Source: Blumeriella jaapii
Taxonomy: Eukaryota; Ascomycota; Leotiomycetes; Helotiales; Drepanopezizaceae
DNA: 40,000 nt
Direction of reading: 5' to 3'
NCBI GenBank assembly: GCA_009599575.1
Contig: VWND01000027.1
Coordinates: forward strand, 1-40,000
In this document: positions 30,155 to 39,879 of the stretch, one piece after another
Layout of the letters: each line of letters starts with the position of its first letter
How positions within the stretch are numbered: position 1 is the stretch's first letter
Program-made: the position numbers and the translations under genes
The notes under the pieces: model-generated
The model's database searches: none
Told to the model about the DNA's origin: nothing
The model's input: the letters and a program-made list of their open reading frames with translations, nothing else

Positions 30155-30905
30155 ACCAGCTCCAGCTCTAGCACCAACCTTCTGCTCCACTTGAGCCGCT
30201 CTGCGCTCCTCGCCCTCCGCGCTGCGTGTGCCAGTGCCAGTGCCAGTGCCGATGCCACTGCCAGCGCGAGCGCCAGCGCCAGTGCCCCTCGCATGCTCAT
30301 CTCTCCTCCGCGAGCTGGAGAGGGAAGAAGAAGAAGAAGAAGAACAAGAACAAGAAGAGTGATGTAGGTTGTGCCACAGCCTTTCCCCCTCTTCCTCCTC
30401 CTCCTCCTCCTCCTCCTCCTCCACCCCCCCTCTTCCCACTCACGACCTTCAATCTCGAGCTGGCGCGGGTGGCACAGTACAGTAGCAGGCAAAAGCGTCT
30501 CCATCCCAGCTAACCGCCAATCGAGCAGACACCGCGCACGATCCGTCCGACCTCTTCCCCGAAAACGAGTCGAACAGAGGCCAGAGTCAGTCAGGCAGCC
30601 TGCCCGCGTTCGCAGCAGAGCACCGGACAGACGTGCCTCTCGCTATAGACATATATACAGATAGCACGCACGGCGCAATCCGCAGAGCAGTGCGACCCGG
30701 CGACGAGGCGGCTTCGGGCGTGTGCAACACTCGACACAGCTCGGATCGAGGTCTGCCCCCGACCCAAACCTCGGTCCTGGCCCTTGAACACACAGAATCT
30801 ACAGGACGTACCACTCCCACCCCCCATCTCCGCTGCGAGCCCGAACCGCATAACGGCCGCTGGCCGTGTGAGGAGGGGCCAGCCGCGCTCTACGTGTAAC
30901 GCACG
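30050..30905. other. Repeat-rich upstream region of the cNMP-F-box gene
   Basis: Holds AGC repeats at 30056-30072, ACCAGC/CTCCAGC repeats at 30105-30170, GCCAGT repeats at 30230-30285, a GAA tract at 30324-30355 and a CCT tract at 30392-30425. No gene is supported; this is probably promoter and 5' leader of the gene at 30906. Confidence 0.5.
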
Positions 30906-33695
30906 ATGCGACGAAGCCGTGGAGCGCCCAGCGCGCCCTTCAGGTCCAATGGAGCGCCCATCCCCGACTCGCTGTCCTTAATCCGGTCCTTCAACCTCGA
31001 GACCAACCCGACTCGCCCGGTCCGACCGTCGCCGCTCACGGCGTCCACGATACGCGACATGCCGCTCGACCTGCTGGATCGCATCCGGTCCTTCCCACTG
31101 TTCCTCTCCGCCCCCGACTCGTTTCTGGCGGCCATTGGGAAGCACTTGCGACCCCAGGTACACTCGCCACGCGACATCATCTTGACGGAGGGCGATGAGG
31201 CCAAGGCGATGTACTGGCTGGTGCGGGGAGCCGTGGCCGTGACGTCGCGCGATGGCGAGGCGACGTACGCCGAGTTGAGGCCAGGCGCCTTCTTCGGCGA
31301 GATTGGCATCCTGATGGACGTTCCTCGCACGGCGACGATCCTGGCCAGAACCAAATGTCTCCTGGTGGTGCTGAAGAAGGAGGATCTGCGGCACGAGTTG
31401 CCCAACTTCCCCGACATGAAGAAAGCCATCATGGAGGAGGCACAGGAGCGGCTGACCATCTTGAACAAGAAGCGGAAGGAAAGCGGCTGGGGCCCCAAAC
31501 TCGTCTCGACCCTCCCCTCGAGGGGCGGGAAGCAGCGCGCGCGCGAAGCGGCGCCGGGCCAGGTCTCGACCGGAGACATGGGAGTCATCAAGGAGGGCGT
31601 GGTGATCAACTCGAAGAAACGCAAATCGCCGAGCCCCCAGGGCATCGAGGACCCGGCGGCTGGCAGTGCGTTGGGCAGCGGCTTCGTCAACGTGCGGCAA
31701 ACCCTCAAGGACTTGCCCTTGTTTTCCACCTTGCCCCCCGAGATACTTCACTTCCTCGGCCTGAGCGCCCAGCCGAAGACGTATCCGCCGTTCACGGACA
31801 TCATCGTGCAGGGCTCGCCCGGGAACGAAATCTACTTCGTCGTCCGGGGGGAAGCGGAGGTCATTCACGAGACGACGAATGGGCACGCGGAGGCATCGCG
31901 AGGCTCCTACATACGACCCCGGTTGAAGCAGGGCCAGTACTTTGGCGAAGTCGCGAGCCTGGCGCTGGCGCCCAGACGAACGGCCACCGTGAGATCCATC
32001 ACGACCGTCGAGTGCCTGATGATCAGTGGCGAGGTGCTGGAGGAGTTGTGGAGGCGATGCTCGCCTGATATCCGGAGGCAGGTGGAGAACACGGCAAAGA
32101 CGCGGATTGGCAAGTCGGACGAGGACGTCAACATGACCGATGCCTCGTCGCTCGAGATCCACGAGCAGCCCACGACTCCCACGCGGAACACGCTCCCGAA
32201 AGTCACGTTCACGGGCAGCCCGCACAAGGCGGAAGACAAGAACGTCGAGCATCGCGACCCAGACCCGTTTCTGAGCGTGGACATGGACAACATGAGGTCG
32301 CGGACCTCGAGAAGGGGGTCTCTCGCTCCCCCCGCGGACACGCCGCCTCTCGACGAGTCGACGCAAACGGGCCGCAGGACCAGATCCAGATCCCAGACGC
32401 CAACACCGTCAAAGTCCATCCACGTCATGACGCCCCCGGACTCGAACTATCGTCTCAAGCGTCCGAAGATTGTTCGGAGGCGGCCGAGCCTGAAGAACAC
32501 GGGTGCCCTTCCGGATGGGGTGTTGATCATGGTCTTCGCCTATCTTGACATCTACCAGCTCATGCGTCTGCGATCCGTCTCTCTCCACTGGTCCAAGCTG
32601 CTCACCACATCGCCGGAGGTCTGTCAAAACGTCGATCTGTCCATCTACAACCGCACCGTCACGAACCGGGCCTTGATCGACGCCATCATTCCGTTTGTCG
32701 GCAAACGCGCGCTCCGGATCGACATCAGCAACTGTTTCCACGTCACCGACGAAGGCTTCTCGGCCCTCTCGAATCTGTGTGGCACAGGCACCCGGGTGTG
32801 GAAGATGAAGAGCGTGTGGGACATCACGGCCAACGCCGTCTTGGAAATGGCCAACAATGCCAAGGAGCTGGAGGAGATCGACCTCTCGAACTGTCGAAAG
32901 GTCAGCGACAACCTGCTCGCACGCATCGTCGGCTGGGTCGTTGCAGAGCCCACGCTCGCCCAACAGCAGAACGCGGCACGGTACAAGCAGCATCACATGA
33001 TCCCACCCGTCGGCACCGTCGTGGGCTGCCCCAAACTCAAGCGCCTCACGCTGAGTTACTGCAAGCATGTGACGGATCGCTCGATGGCCCATCTGGCCGT
33101 TCACGCCCACCAGCGGCTCCAGAGCATGGATCTCACGCGGTGCACGACCATTACCGACAATGGCTTCCAGCACTGGAGCATCTACAAGTTCACGCGGCTC
33201 GAGAAGCTCATCCTGGCGGACTGCACGTATCTGACCGACAACGCCATCGTGTATCTGACCAATGCCGCCCGGGGGCTGAAGGAGCTGGACTTGGTAGGCC
33301 AGCGTACCGAATCCAAGGAGCCTCGCTAACCGTGATAGTCATTTTGCTGTGCACTGTCCGATACCGCGACCGAGGTTCTGTCTCTGGGCTGTCCGCAGCT
33401 GCGCTCGCTCAAACTCGCCTTCTGCGGCTCGGCAGTCTCGGACTCGTCCCTCAGATCGATTGGCTTGCACCTGCTGGAGTTGAAGGAGCTGAGCGTGAGA
33501 GGGTGTGTCCGGGTCACGGGTGTGGGCGTCGAGGCCGTCGTCGAGGGCTGCACGATCCTGGAGAAGTTTGACGTGAGCCAGTGCAAGAATCTCCAGAAGT
33601 GGCTCGATGCCGGGGGCGAGGAGAGGAGCCGGCGGGTGTACGGGAGGAAGGGGTTGCGGTTCGAGACGAAGAAGGGCAGCGGGTCGTTGCGATGA
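30906..33695 (+). CDS. Two cyclic-nucleotide-binding domains + F-box + leucine-rich repeats
   Basis: Exons are 30906-33293 and 33339-33695; the 45-bp intron (donor GTAGGC, acceptor GATAG) joins KELDL to SFCCALSD inside a repeat. The product is 914 residues. The first cNMP-binding domain lies at about 60-175 (phosphate-cassette-like FFGEIGILMDVPRTATI) and the second at about 262-390 (YFGEVASLALAPRRTATV); both keep the FGE..PRxAT pattern that contacts the cyclic phosphate. A disordered basic/Ser/Thr region follows (about 395-525). The F-box is at about 531-580 (LPDGVLIMVFAYLDIYQLMR). At least seven cysteine-type leucine-rich repeats run to the C-terminus (LEEIDLSNCRKVSDNLLA, LKRLTLSYCKHVTDRSMA, LKELSVRGCVRVTGVGVE). 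By family logic it would be a substrate adaptor of an SCF ubiquitin ligase gated by a cyclic nucleotide; that gating is inferred. Confidence 0.9.
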
Positions 33696-34584
33696 GCGAT
33701 GTCTCGTGTTTCGTTTCCACAGCTGATCGGCGTTCGGACTCGGGGTGTAGATGGGTGGTGATATCACGACGTGGACCGAAAAAGAGAGAAAACACATACG
33801 GGAGGCGATCTCACCGGTGCAGGCTTTGGGGGGTGCATTTTGACGGGGCATTTTGACGGGGCATCTACGACTTTCTACGAACGGGGAAGCAAGCTATCCT
33901 GGATTGAAAGTTCCTTGCATTGCGTGGTTCTAGAGCGGCGCTCGGCGTCGAGGCGTCGAGGGGACTGGGACTGGGACTGCGTTGTGTATGTACAGCCAAT
34001 GCAGATCTCTGTGTGTAAGGGCTCTTGAGTCCATGCTCTGTGCTCTGGATAATGCGAGGATTCGATCGCTTGCCTTTCTTGTGACTCGCTGGGCAGACTG
34101 CCTGTCTGGGTGATGCTTGTGACCATTGATACTCCGTCAGTAGGGACGTATCGTTCTGTACGAGCCTCTTGAGGGAAAAGACGACTGACTAGCTGATCAT
34201 GGAGGTGGCCTTGAACATGGTGGTGTGTAGGTCGATTCGGTCGCCGATTCATCTTGCTCTTTTCCTCGCGAGCTGAGGACCTTGGTCTCTCGTCCGCGAT
34301 CTACCCCGTAAGAGTGATGCGAGGTATCGATCCTCGGGCTAGCACGGTCGAGAGGAAGAGAAGTTTGTTTGGAACGCTGCTGGAATAAGCGAGGATGGCT
34401 GCGCGGGGCCAAGATGCTGGCTGACTCATCAGAGAATCTTCGAGCTTCCCCAGCCCAGCCCAGACGCCGTCATCATCGCCGCCTCCTTTGCTACCAACCA
34501 CATCACCATCCATCCACTTCACCACAACAATCTTCATCACAACACACCACACAACCATCACCGCACCCAACCACAACCACAAGC
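33696..34584. other. Intergenic region before the BI-1 family gene
   Basis: Contains a GACGGGGCATTTT duplication near 33840-33862 and no supported gene. The last 100 bases form a His/Thr/Pro-encoding CACA-rich leader of the downstream gene; the frame is open there but has no family residues. Confidence 0.5.
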
Positions 34585-35706
34585 ATGGCCTTCGCGATGC
34601 GCCAACCGTTCCGGCTTTCTACCGCCCTCGCAGGAGCTTCGAAACCCGCCTTCCGATGCAGCGGCGCATCCGCCCGATCATTCCACAGCCGACCCGCGAC
34701 CCAACTCTTCACGTCGCGCGCGACCACACCTGTCACCACGATCGCAAAGGCCCGACATGCGTTCAGACACGTGCGGACGTACATGCCGGAGCCAGCCGCG
34801 CCGGCTTCGGGGGGTGGCAACCTGATGCAGAAGCTGGTCGTGGGCGGGGCGATGTTTGGAGGAACCTGTAGGTGGCAGAGCTCTCGGTGGTCGGAAACCG
34901 CTGACGATCACAGTACTGGCCATCAACCTCGTCTTCAACCGGGAGACGAGGGAAGACGGGGGCATGCCGCCGTTCGAGAGAGCGTATCTGAACGACACGT
35001 TCATGCACACGGGCTTGGGCATCGGCATCATTGGCCTCTCGGCCAGAGCCATGTTCCAGAGCGGCTTCACCTACCGACTGATGGCGACGAACCCATGGGT
35101 CGTGTCGATCGGCGGTCTGGCGCTCAGCATCGCGACGATGATGGGCACGCGAGCCACGAGCCCGGACAAGTAAGCCTCTGCCCCGAGGTTCGCGAGGGAT
35201 CTTTTGCTCACGATCGCAGCTACATCCAAAAGTACGGTCTCTGGTCCGCGTTCAACGTCACGCAAGGCGCCCTGCTCGCACCCCTCCTCTTCATGGCACC
35301 CCCGGCCATCATCGGCCGCGCCGGACTTTACACGCTCGCCATGATGGGCTCCATCTCCTTCGTCGGCGCCACCGCCAAGCAGGAGAAGTACCTCTACCTC
35401 GGCGGGCCTCTGCTTGCCGGCGTCGCGCTCGTGGCGGTGTCGGGATTCGCGCCCCTCGTTCTCCCGGCCACGGCCGTCCGCACCCTGGCCTTCACCGAGA
35501 ACATCTGGCTGTACGGGGGCCTGGCCGTCTTTGGAGGCTTCACGCTCTACGATGTGCAAAAGGTGCTGATGCACGCGCGCATGGCGGAGCGCGGTCTGAT
35601 GGCGAAGGATCCGGTGAACGAGAGCATCAGCCTGGAGTTGGATTTCCTGAACATCTTTATCCGCTTCGTGCAGATCTTGATGATGCAGCAAGGGAGGAGG
35701 AAGTAG
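34585..35706 (+). CDS. Mitochondrial Bax-inhibitor-1 family membrane protein (GHITM/TMBIM5-like), 3 exons
   Basis: Exons are 34585-34867, 34914-35169 and 35220-35706; introns of 46 and 50 bp have donors GTAGGT and GTAAGC. The product is 341 residues. The N-terminal 70 residues are rich in Arg, Ser and Ala with almost no acids (RQPFRLSTALAGASKPAFR), a typical mitochondrial presequence. About seven hydrophobic segments follow, including TGLGIGIIGLSARAMFQ, WSAFNVTQGALLAPLLFM, GLYTLAMMGSISFVGATA and NIWLYGGLAVFGGFTLYDVQ. The C-terminus DPVNESISLELDFLNIFIRF is the family signature. Relatives sit in the mitochondrial inner membrane and affect cristae structure and ion exchange; the exact role here is inferred. 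The start is the first ATG in frame after the CACA-rich leader. Confidence 0.9.
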   Translation: MAFAMRQPFRLSTALAGASKPAFRCSGASARSFHSRPATQLFTSRATTPVTTIAKARHAFRHVRTYMPEPAAPASGGGNLMQKLVVGGAMFGGTCRWQSSRWSETADDHSTGHQPRLQPGDEGRRGHAAVRESVSERHVHAHGLGHRHHWPLGQSHVPERLHLPTDGDEPMGRVDRRSGAQHRDDDGHASHEPGQVSLCPEVREGSFAHDRSYIQKYGLWSAFNVTQGALLAPLLFMAPPAIIGRAGLYTLAMMGSISFVGATAKQEKYLYLGGPLLAGVALVAVSGFAPLVLPATAVRTLAFTENIWLYGGLAVFGGFTLYDVQKVLMHARMAERGLMAKDPVNESISLELDFLNIFIRFVQILMMQQGRRK

Positions 35707-35780
35707 GGGATGAGCTGGGGCTGGGGCTGGGGCTGGGGCTGGGCTGGGGCTGGGCTGATGCTGGGGCTGATGCTCGGAGT
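35707..35780 (+). repeat. GGGGCT repeat in the 3' untranslated region
   Basis: Directly after the stop codon of the BI-1 family gene come about eight GGGGCT or GGGCT units on the sense strand. Four or more G-runs with short loops can fold into a G-quadruplex in DNA or in the mRNA 3' end. Confidence 0.75.
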
Positions 35781-36191
35781 GGAGCGGTTGGGTTCTGGAT
35801 GGGTGATTCCCACGGCCTGTATGATTGTAGACGACGGAAGTCTCCTCTCTTTTGTCTTGTGGAATTAGCGGCAGGCAGCATGATATTGACACATTGCATT
35901 TGACACACGCACAAGCATCACGCACGCGCGCGCACGTCGAAGAGTGAGAGAAGGATGTGTATAGATCTGCGTCCGTTCTGATTCTGACCGGAGCTCTACA
36001 TCGGCGTGGAAAGCCGATGCTGGTCGAGTGCTCTTCTTGCAGTCTGCCCCCTCGTGGGTCTTCCCATCTCCTGCAGGTCGTGGATCGATCGATGGGTTTG
36101 GTGGTGGCATTGAGCAGCATGCATCGGGAAGAGAAGAGAAGAGAAGAGAACCGGAAGATGATGAGGACGAAGGAGAGTAGGTCGAGAAGAG

Positions 36192-36275
36192 GGTGAGTCG
36201 AGGAGAGGGTGAGTCGAGAAGAGAGTGAGTCGAGAAGAGAGTGAGTCGAGAAGAGAGTAAGTCGAAAAGAGAGAG
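36192..36275. repeat. GTGAGTCGAGAAGAGA 16-bp minisatellite
   Basis: Five tandem units, the last decaying to AAGTCGAAAAGAGA. Each unit begins with GTGAGT, a splice-donor consensus. Confidence 0.85.
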
Positions 36276-36442
36276 AGAGAGAAGCATTTTGACAAGCTCT
36301 TGTTTGTTTGTTATCAGAGCTTATCTCTGCATCGTCGGTGCAGATCGCGACCCCTTCAAGATTGAAACGACGACGTCGAGTCTGGGGAGGCGAGAGGCGA
36401 GAAGCGAGAGGCGAGAGGCGAGAGAGAGAGGCTAGAGGCGGT

Positions 36443-36449
36443 TTATAAA
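36443..36449 (+). promoter_or_regulatory. TATA box of MsrA
   Basis: TTATAAA lies about 165 bp upstream of the MsrA ATG and is followed by pyrimidine-rich CCTCTT repeats, a layout common in fungal promoters. Confidence 0.45.
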
Positions 36450-36611
36450 CTCGTCCTCTTCCTCTTCCTCTTCCTCTTCAACTTCAACTTCAACCCCATT
36501 TCCATCCCCCACTCCTCCGAATCAGAGACAACCCCTCCGCACACTCGCACCGCAACACGATCCTCAACCATCAAGATCATCAACTACGCTGCGTCTCCTC
36601 CTCCACTCGCC

Positions 36612-37495
36612 ATGGCCTTCGCCCTCCCGCCTTTCCTCACGCGTCTCCTGCTTCCCTTCACTGCCAGCACGCATCTCGGCCTCGCCAGCCAAGCCGTGCG
36701 CAATCCCGCGCCGTCGACGTCGCCCGCCATCCCCGCAGGCTGCCAGAAAGCCACCATCGCCGCCGGCTGCTTCTGGGGCGTCGAGCACATGTACCGGCGC
36801 GAGTTCGCGGGCAAGGGCCTGCACGACGCGCGCGTTGGCTACATCGGGGGGGACACTGAGAACCCGAGTTATCGCGCTGTGTGCTCGGGGGGAACGGGGC
36901 GTAGGTTTTTTTTTTCTTTTTCCTTTTCACTTTTTCCTTTTTTTTTTCCTTTTCTTTTCTTCTTTTTTTTTCTGGCGCTTTTGGTCTTCTTTCCCCTACT
37001 TTCCTTTACCTTCTTCCTCCCTTCGCTCCCCTCCCCTCGTTCTCATACACAAATCAGAAGTGGAGATGGCAGACGGAGAGATGATCAAGAGACGGAGACC
37101 AGTTTGAGCCAGCGAAACCGAAGCTAACAGCCAACCCACACCCAGACGCCGAAGCCCTCCAAGTGACGTTCGACCCCTCTCGCCTCAGTTACTCGCAACT
37201 CCTCGAATTCTTCTACCGCATGCACGACCCGACGACGGCCAACCGGCAAGGGCCCGACACGGGCTCGCAGTATCGCTCGGGCATCTTCTTCCACGACGCG
37301 GAGCAGGAGCGCGTGGCGCGCGACGTGACGGCGCGCGCGAGCGCCCAGTGGTGGAAGGGCAAGGTCGTCACGCAGATCCTGCCCGCGGGCCAGTGGTGGG
37401 ATGCCGAGGACTACCACCAGAAGTATCTGGAGACCAATCCCGGCGGGTATGAGTGCCCGAGTCACTTTTTGAGAAGCTTTCCGCCACTGGAGTAG
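36612..37495 (+). CDS. Peptide methionine-(S)-S-oxide reductase MsrA, 2 exons
   Basis: Exons are 36612-36900 and 37146-37495. The intron is 245 bp, far longer than others here, and is packed with T/C repeats. The product is 212 residues. The N-terminus (about 1-40) is hydrophobic/basic without acids ([16 protein letters not shown]), possibly a mitochondrial targeting or signal sequence. The catalytic motif [10 protein letters not shown] is at about 54-63 (nucleophilic Cys), followed by [20 protein letters not shown] and, across the splice, the substrate-binding [14 protein letters not shown]. Later family blocks are [32 protein letters not shown] and [10 protein letters not shown]. Near the C-terminus Cys in YECPSH could be the resolving cysteine. 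The enzyme reduces methionine-S-sulfoxide in proteins and free form, using thioredoxin. The ATG is in good context (GCCATGG). Confidence 0.95.
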
Positions 37496-37916
37496 GTGGG
37501 TAGCCGGCAGGCAGGGCAGGAGTAGGGATGGATGGATGACTGTGTGGATTGAATTGGATTGGATTGGATTGGATTGCTGGTTAAGAGGAATCTATCAGAG
37601 GAGAGGATAGATGGCAGATGCTGCTCGCAAAGCTTTCACATCAACCGTTCTTACTGTTCTGTGCTGTACTGTGCTGTACTGTACCTATCAGTACTTATGG
37701 CCCTCTCTTGTCCTAACAAACGAACAGCAATAGCCGGATGTGATATGATATTATACGCAAAGCGAATTTTATCCTCCGATTCCTTACACGGTCTCAGAGC
37801 TGGAGATATTATTCGTGTTATAGGTCTTGTCTAGGTGTAAACTAAAACAAGGATTAATTTTGTTTTCTTGTTTTTCTTTTCTTTTAAGCCCGGGTTGTTT
37901 TGATTAACCGCTATTT
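37496..37916. other. Intergenic 3' of MsrA
   Basis: Has GGATT repeats at about 37551-37577 and a CTGTACTGTACTG cluster at 37662-37690. No gene is supported. Confidence 0.5.
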
Positions 37917-39610
37917 TATCCTGTCCTGTCCTGTTTCTATCCTGTCCTGTTTTGTCCTGTCCTGTTTTGTTTTGTTCTTTTTTTTTTCTATTTTTTCCTT
38001 GTTATATTTTATTTTTTTCCTTATCATATCTTATTTTATCCTTTTTTATTTTATCCTGTTTTATTTTATTATATTTTTTTTTTTTTTTTTATTAACTTTT
38101 ATCCTATTTTTTTGTATTCTATTTTTTGTACTCTATTCTGTCCTATTCTTTTATATCCTATTTTTTATATCCTATTCTGTTCTATTCTTTTCTATTCTGT
38201 CTTATTTTTTCCTATCCTATCTTATACTTTCCTTTTCTTTCCTGTCCTTTTTTCTTTTGTTTTTTTCCCTTCTATTCTTTTCCCTTCTGTTTTTTTCCCT
38301 TATGTTTTTTCCTTTTCTGTTCTTTACTATTCTATCCTATTTTATCCTTTCCTTTTCTGTAATATTCTTTTCTTTTCAATCGTTTTTTCTATCCTATCTT
38401 ATCTTATTGATTTCTATACTGTTTTTTTTCCCTTCTGTCCTACCTTTTCCTTTCCCTTTTCTATCCTATCCTATCTTATCCTTTTCTTTTCTATACTGTT
38501 TTTTTCTATTGTCTTATTCTTTCTTATCTTATGCTATTTTATACTGTTCTTTTCTATCCTGTTCTTTTTTATCCTGCTTTTTTTTCTATTCTGTTTTTTA
38601 TTCTATCCTATCTTATTCTTTTCTTTTCTATACTATTTTCTTCTATTGTCTTATTCTTTTCTATCTTATCTTATTTAATCCTGTTCTTTTCTATTTTATT
38701 CTTTTCCCTCCTGTTTTTTTCTCTTTTGTTCTGTCCCTTCTGCTTTTTTCTCCTGCCCTTTTATTTCCTGTTCTTTTCTCTCCTGTTCTTTTCTCTTCTG
38801 TTCTTTTCCCTCCAGGTTTTATCTTTTCTGTTCTGTTCCTTTTTTTTTTTTTTTTCTTGATCTTTTTTATCCTATTCTTTCCTATTCTATTTTATCCTGT
38901 CCTTTTTTCTTCTGTTTTTTCCCTTCTGTTTTTTCCTTTTCCGTTTTTTTTCTATTCTATCCTATCTTATCCTTTTCTTTTCTGTACTGTTTTTTTCTAT
39001 TGTTTTATTCTTTTTTATTTTATGCTATCTTATCCTATTCTTTTCCCTCCTGTTCTTTTCCCTTCTGTTCTGTCCCTTCTGTTCTGTTCCTTTCTGTTTT
39101 GACCCTTTTGTTTTTTTCTCTTCTAGTCTTTTATATCCTTTTTTTTATACCCTATTCTTTTATTTCCTATTTTTTTATACCCTATTCTTTTATACCTTAT
39201 TCTTTTATACCCTATTCTTTTATACCCTATTCTGTTTTATTCTTTCCTATCTTATCCTTTCCTTTTTTTCCCTGTTCTTTTCTTTTCTGTGTTTTTCTTT
39301 TTTATTCTATCTTATTCTTTTCTTTTCTGTACTGTTTTGTTTTACTATTTTTTTCTTTCCGATCCTATCATATCTTATTCTTTTTTTTTAATCCTGTCCT
39401 ATCCTTTTTTATTTATTTTTATACTGGTTTTTTTCTTTTTTGTGCTATTTTATTTTGTTTTTTTCCCTTTTTGTGCTATTTTGTTTTGTCTTTTTCCCTT
39501 CTATCCTATCCTTTCCTGTTCTATCTTTTCCTGTCCTATCCTCTCCTATCCTATCCTCTTCTGTCCGATCCTATCCTCTCCTATCCTATCCTATCTTATC
39601 CTATTCTATT
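37917..39610. repeat. 1.7-kb polypyrimidine tract with higher-order repeats
   Basis: The plus strand is almost entirely T and C with scattered A and G, built from TATCC, TATTC, CTTTT and CCCTTCTG units. A longer phrase (CTATCCTATCTTATCCTTTT followed by CTTTTCTATACTGTTTTTT) recurs near 38389, 38466, 38603, 38956 and 39304; the last three are about 350 bp apart, so there is higher-order structure. A 400-codon stop-free frame of Phe/Ser/Leu/Ile/Tyr is a product of this composition. Confidence 0.9.
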
Positions 39611-39659
39611 CATAAACATTCCCTCCCAGTCTCCTTGTATTCACGCTCCTTCCTACTCC

Positions 39660-39800
39660 TCACAGTGCTGTACTGTACTGTACTGTACAACAAGTCAAGT
39701 TAAACCGTAAGCTAAGCACTTCCAGTACGGTACGGTATAGTATAGTACAGTACTGTTCAGTACACATATACATACCTATTGTATTGTACTGTACAGTAAT
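39660..39800. repeat. CTGTACTGTAC / GTACGGTAC repeats
   Basis: CTGTACTGTACTGTAC at about 39666-39690, GTACGGTACGGTATAGTATAGTACAGTAC at 39725-39752, and TTGTACTGTACAGTA near 39785. This is the same palindromic family as at 4731, 28225 and 28965. Confidence 0.8.
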
Positions 39801-39879
39801 TGCATATTCACACCTATTGTATCTACAAAATCCTTAAAACGACAATCCTAAACAAGATTTCCTCCTCTTCTACCACTCA

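Larger units (their letters stand above)
35781..36611. other. Intergenic region upstream of MsrA
   Basis: Contains an AGAAG repeat at 36130-36150, a 16-bp GTGAGTCGAGAAGAGA array at about 36192-36275, GAGGCGAGA repeats at 36388-36440, a TATAAA box at 36444 and CCTCTT/CAACTT repeats in the leader at 36453-36495. No gene is supported. Confidence 0.55.

Noticed and set aside
30978..32366. 462-codon minus-strand frame opposite the cNMP-F-box gene
   Set aside because: Arg/His/Leu-rich antisense shadow; the plus strand has clear domains.
34369..34584. N-terminal extension of the BI-1 family protein by 72 codons
   Set aside because: The His/Thr/Pro-rich translation reflects a CACA-rich leader; the presequence from 34585 is typical.
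37900..39102. 400-codon open frame rich in Phe, Leu, Ser, Ile and Tyr
   Set aside because: It lies wholly in the T/C-rich repeat tract; the lack of stops follows from composition, and other frames there are open as well.
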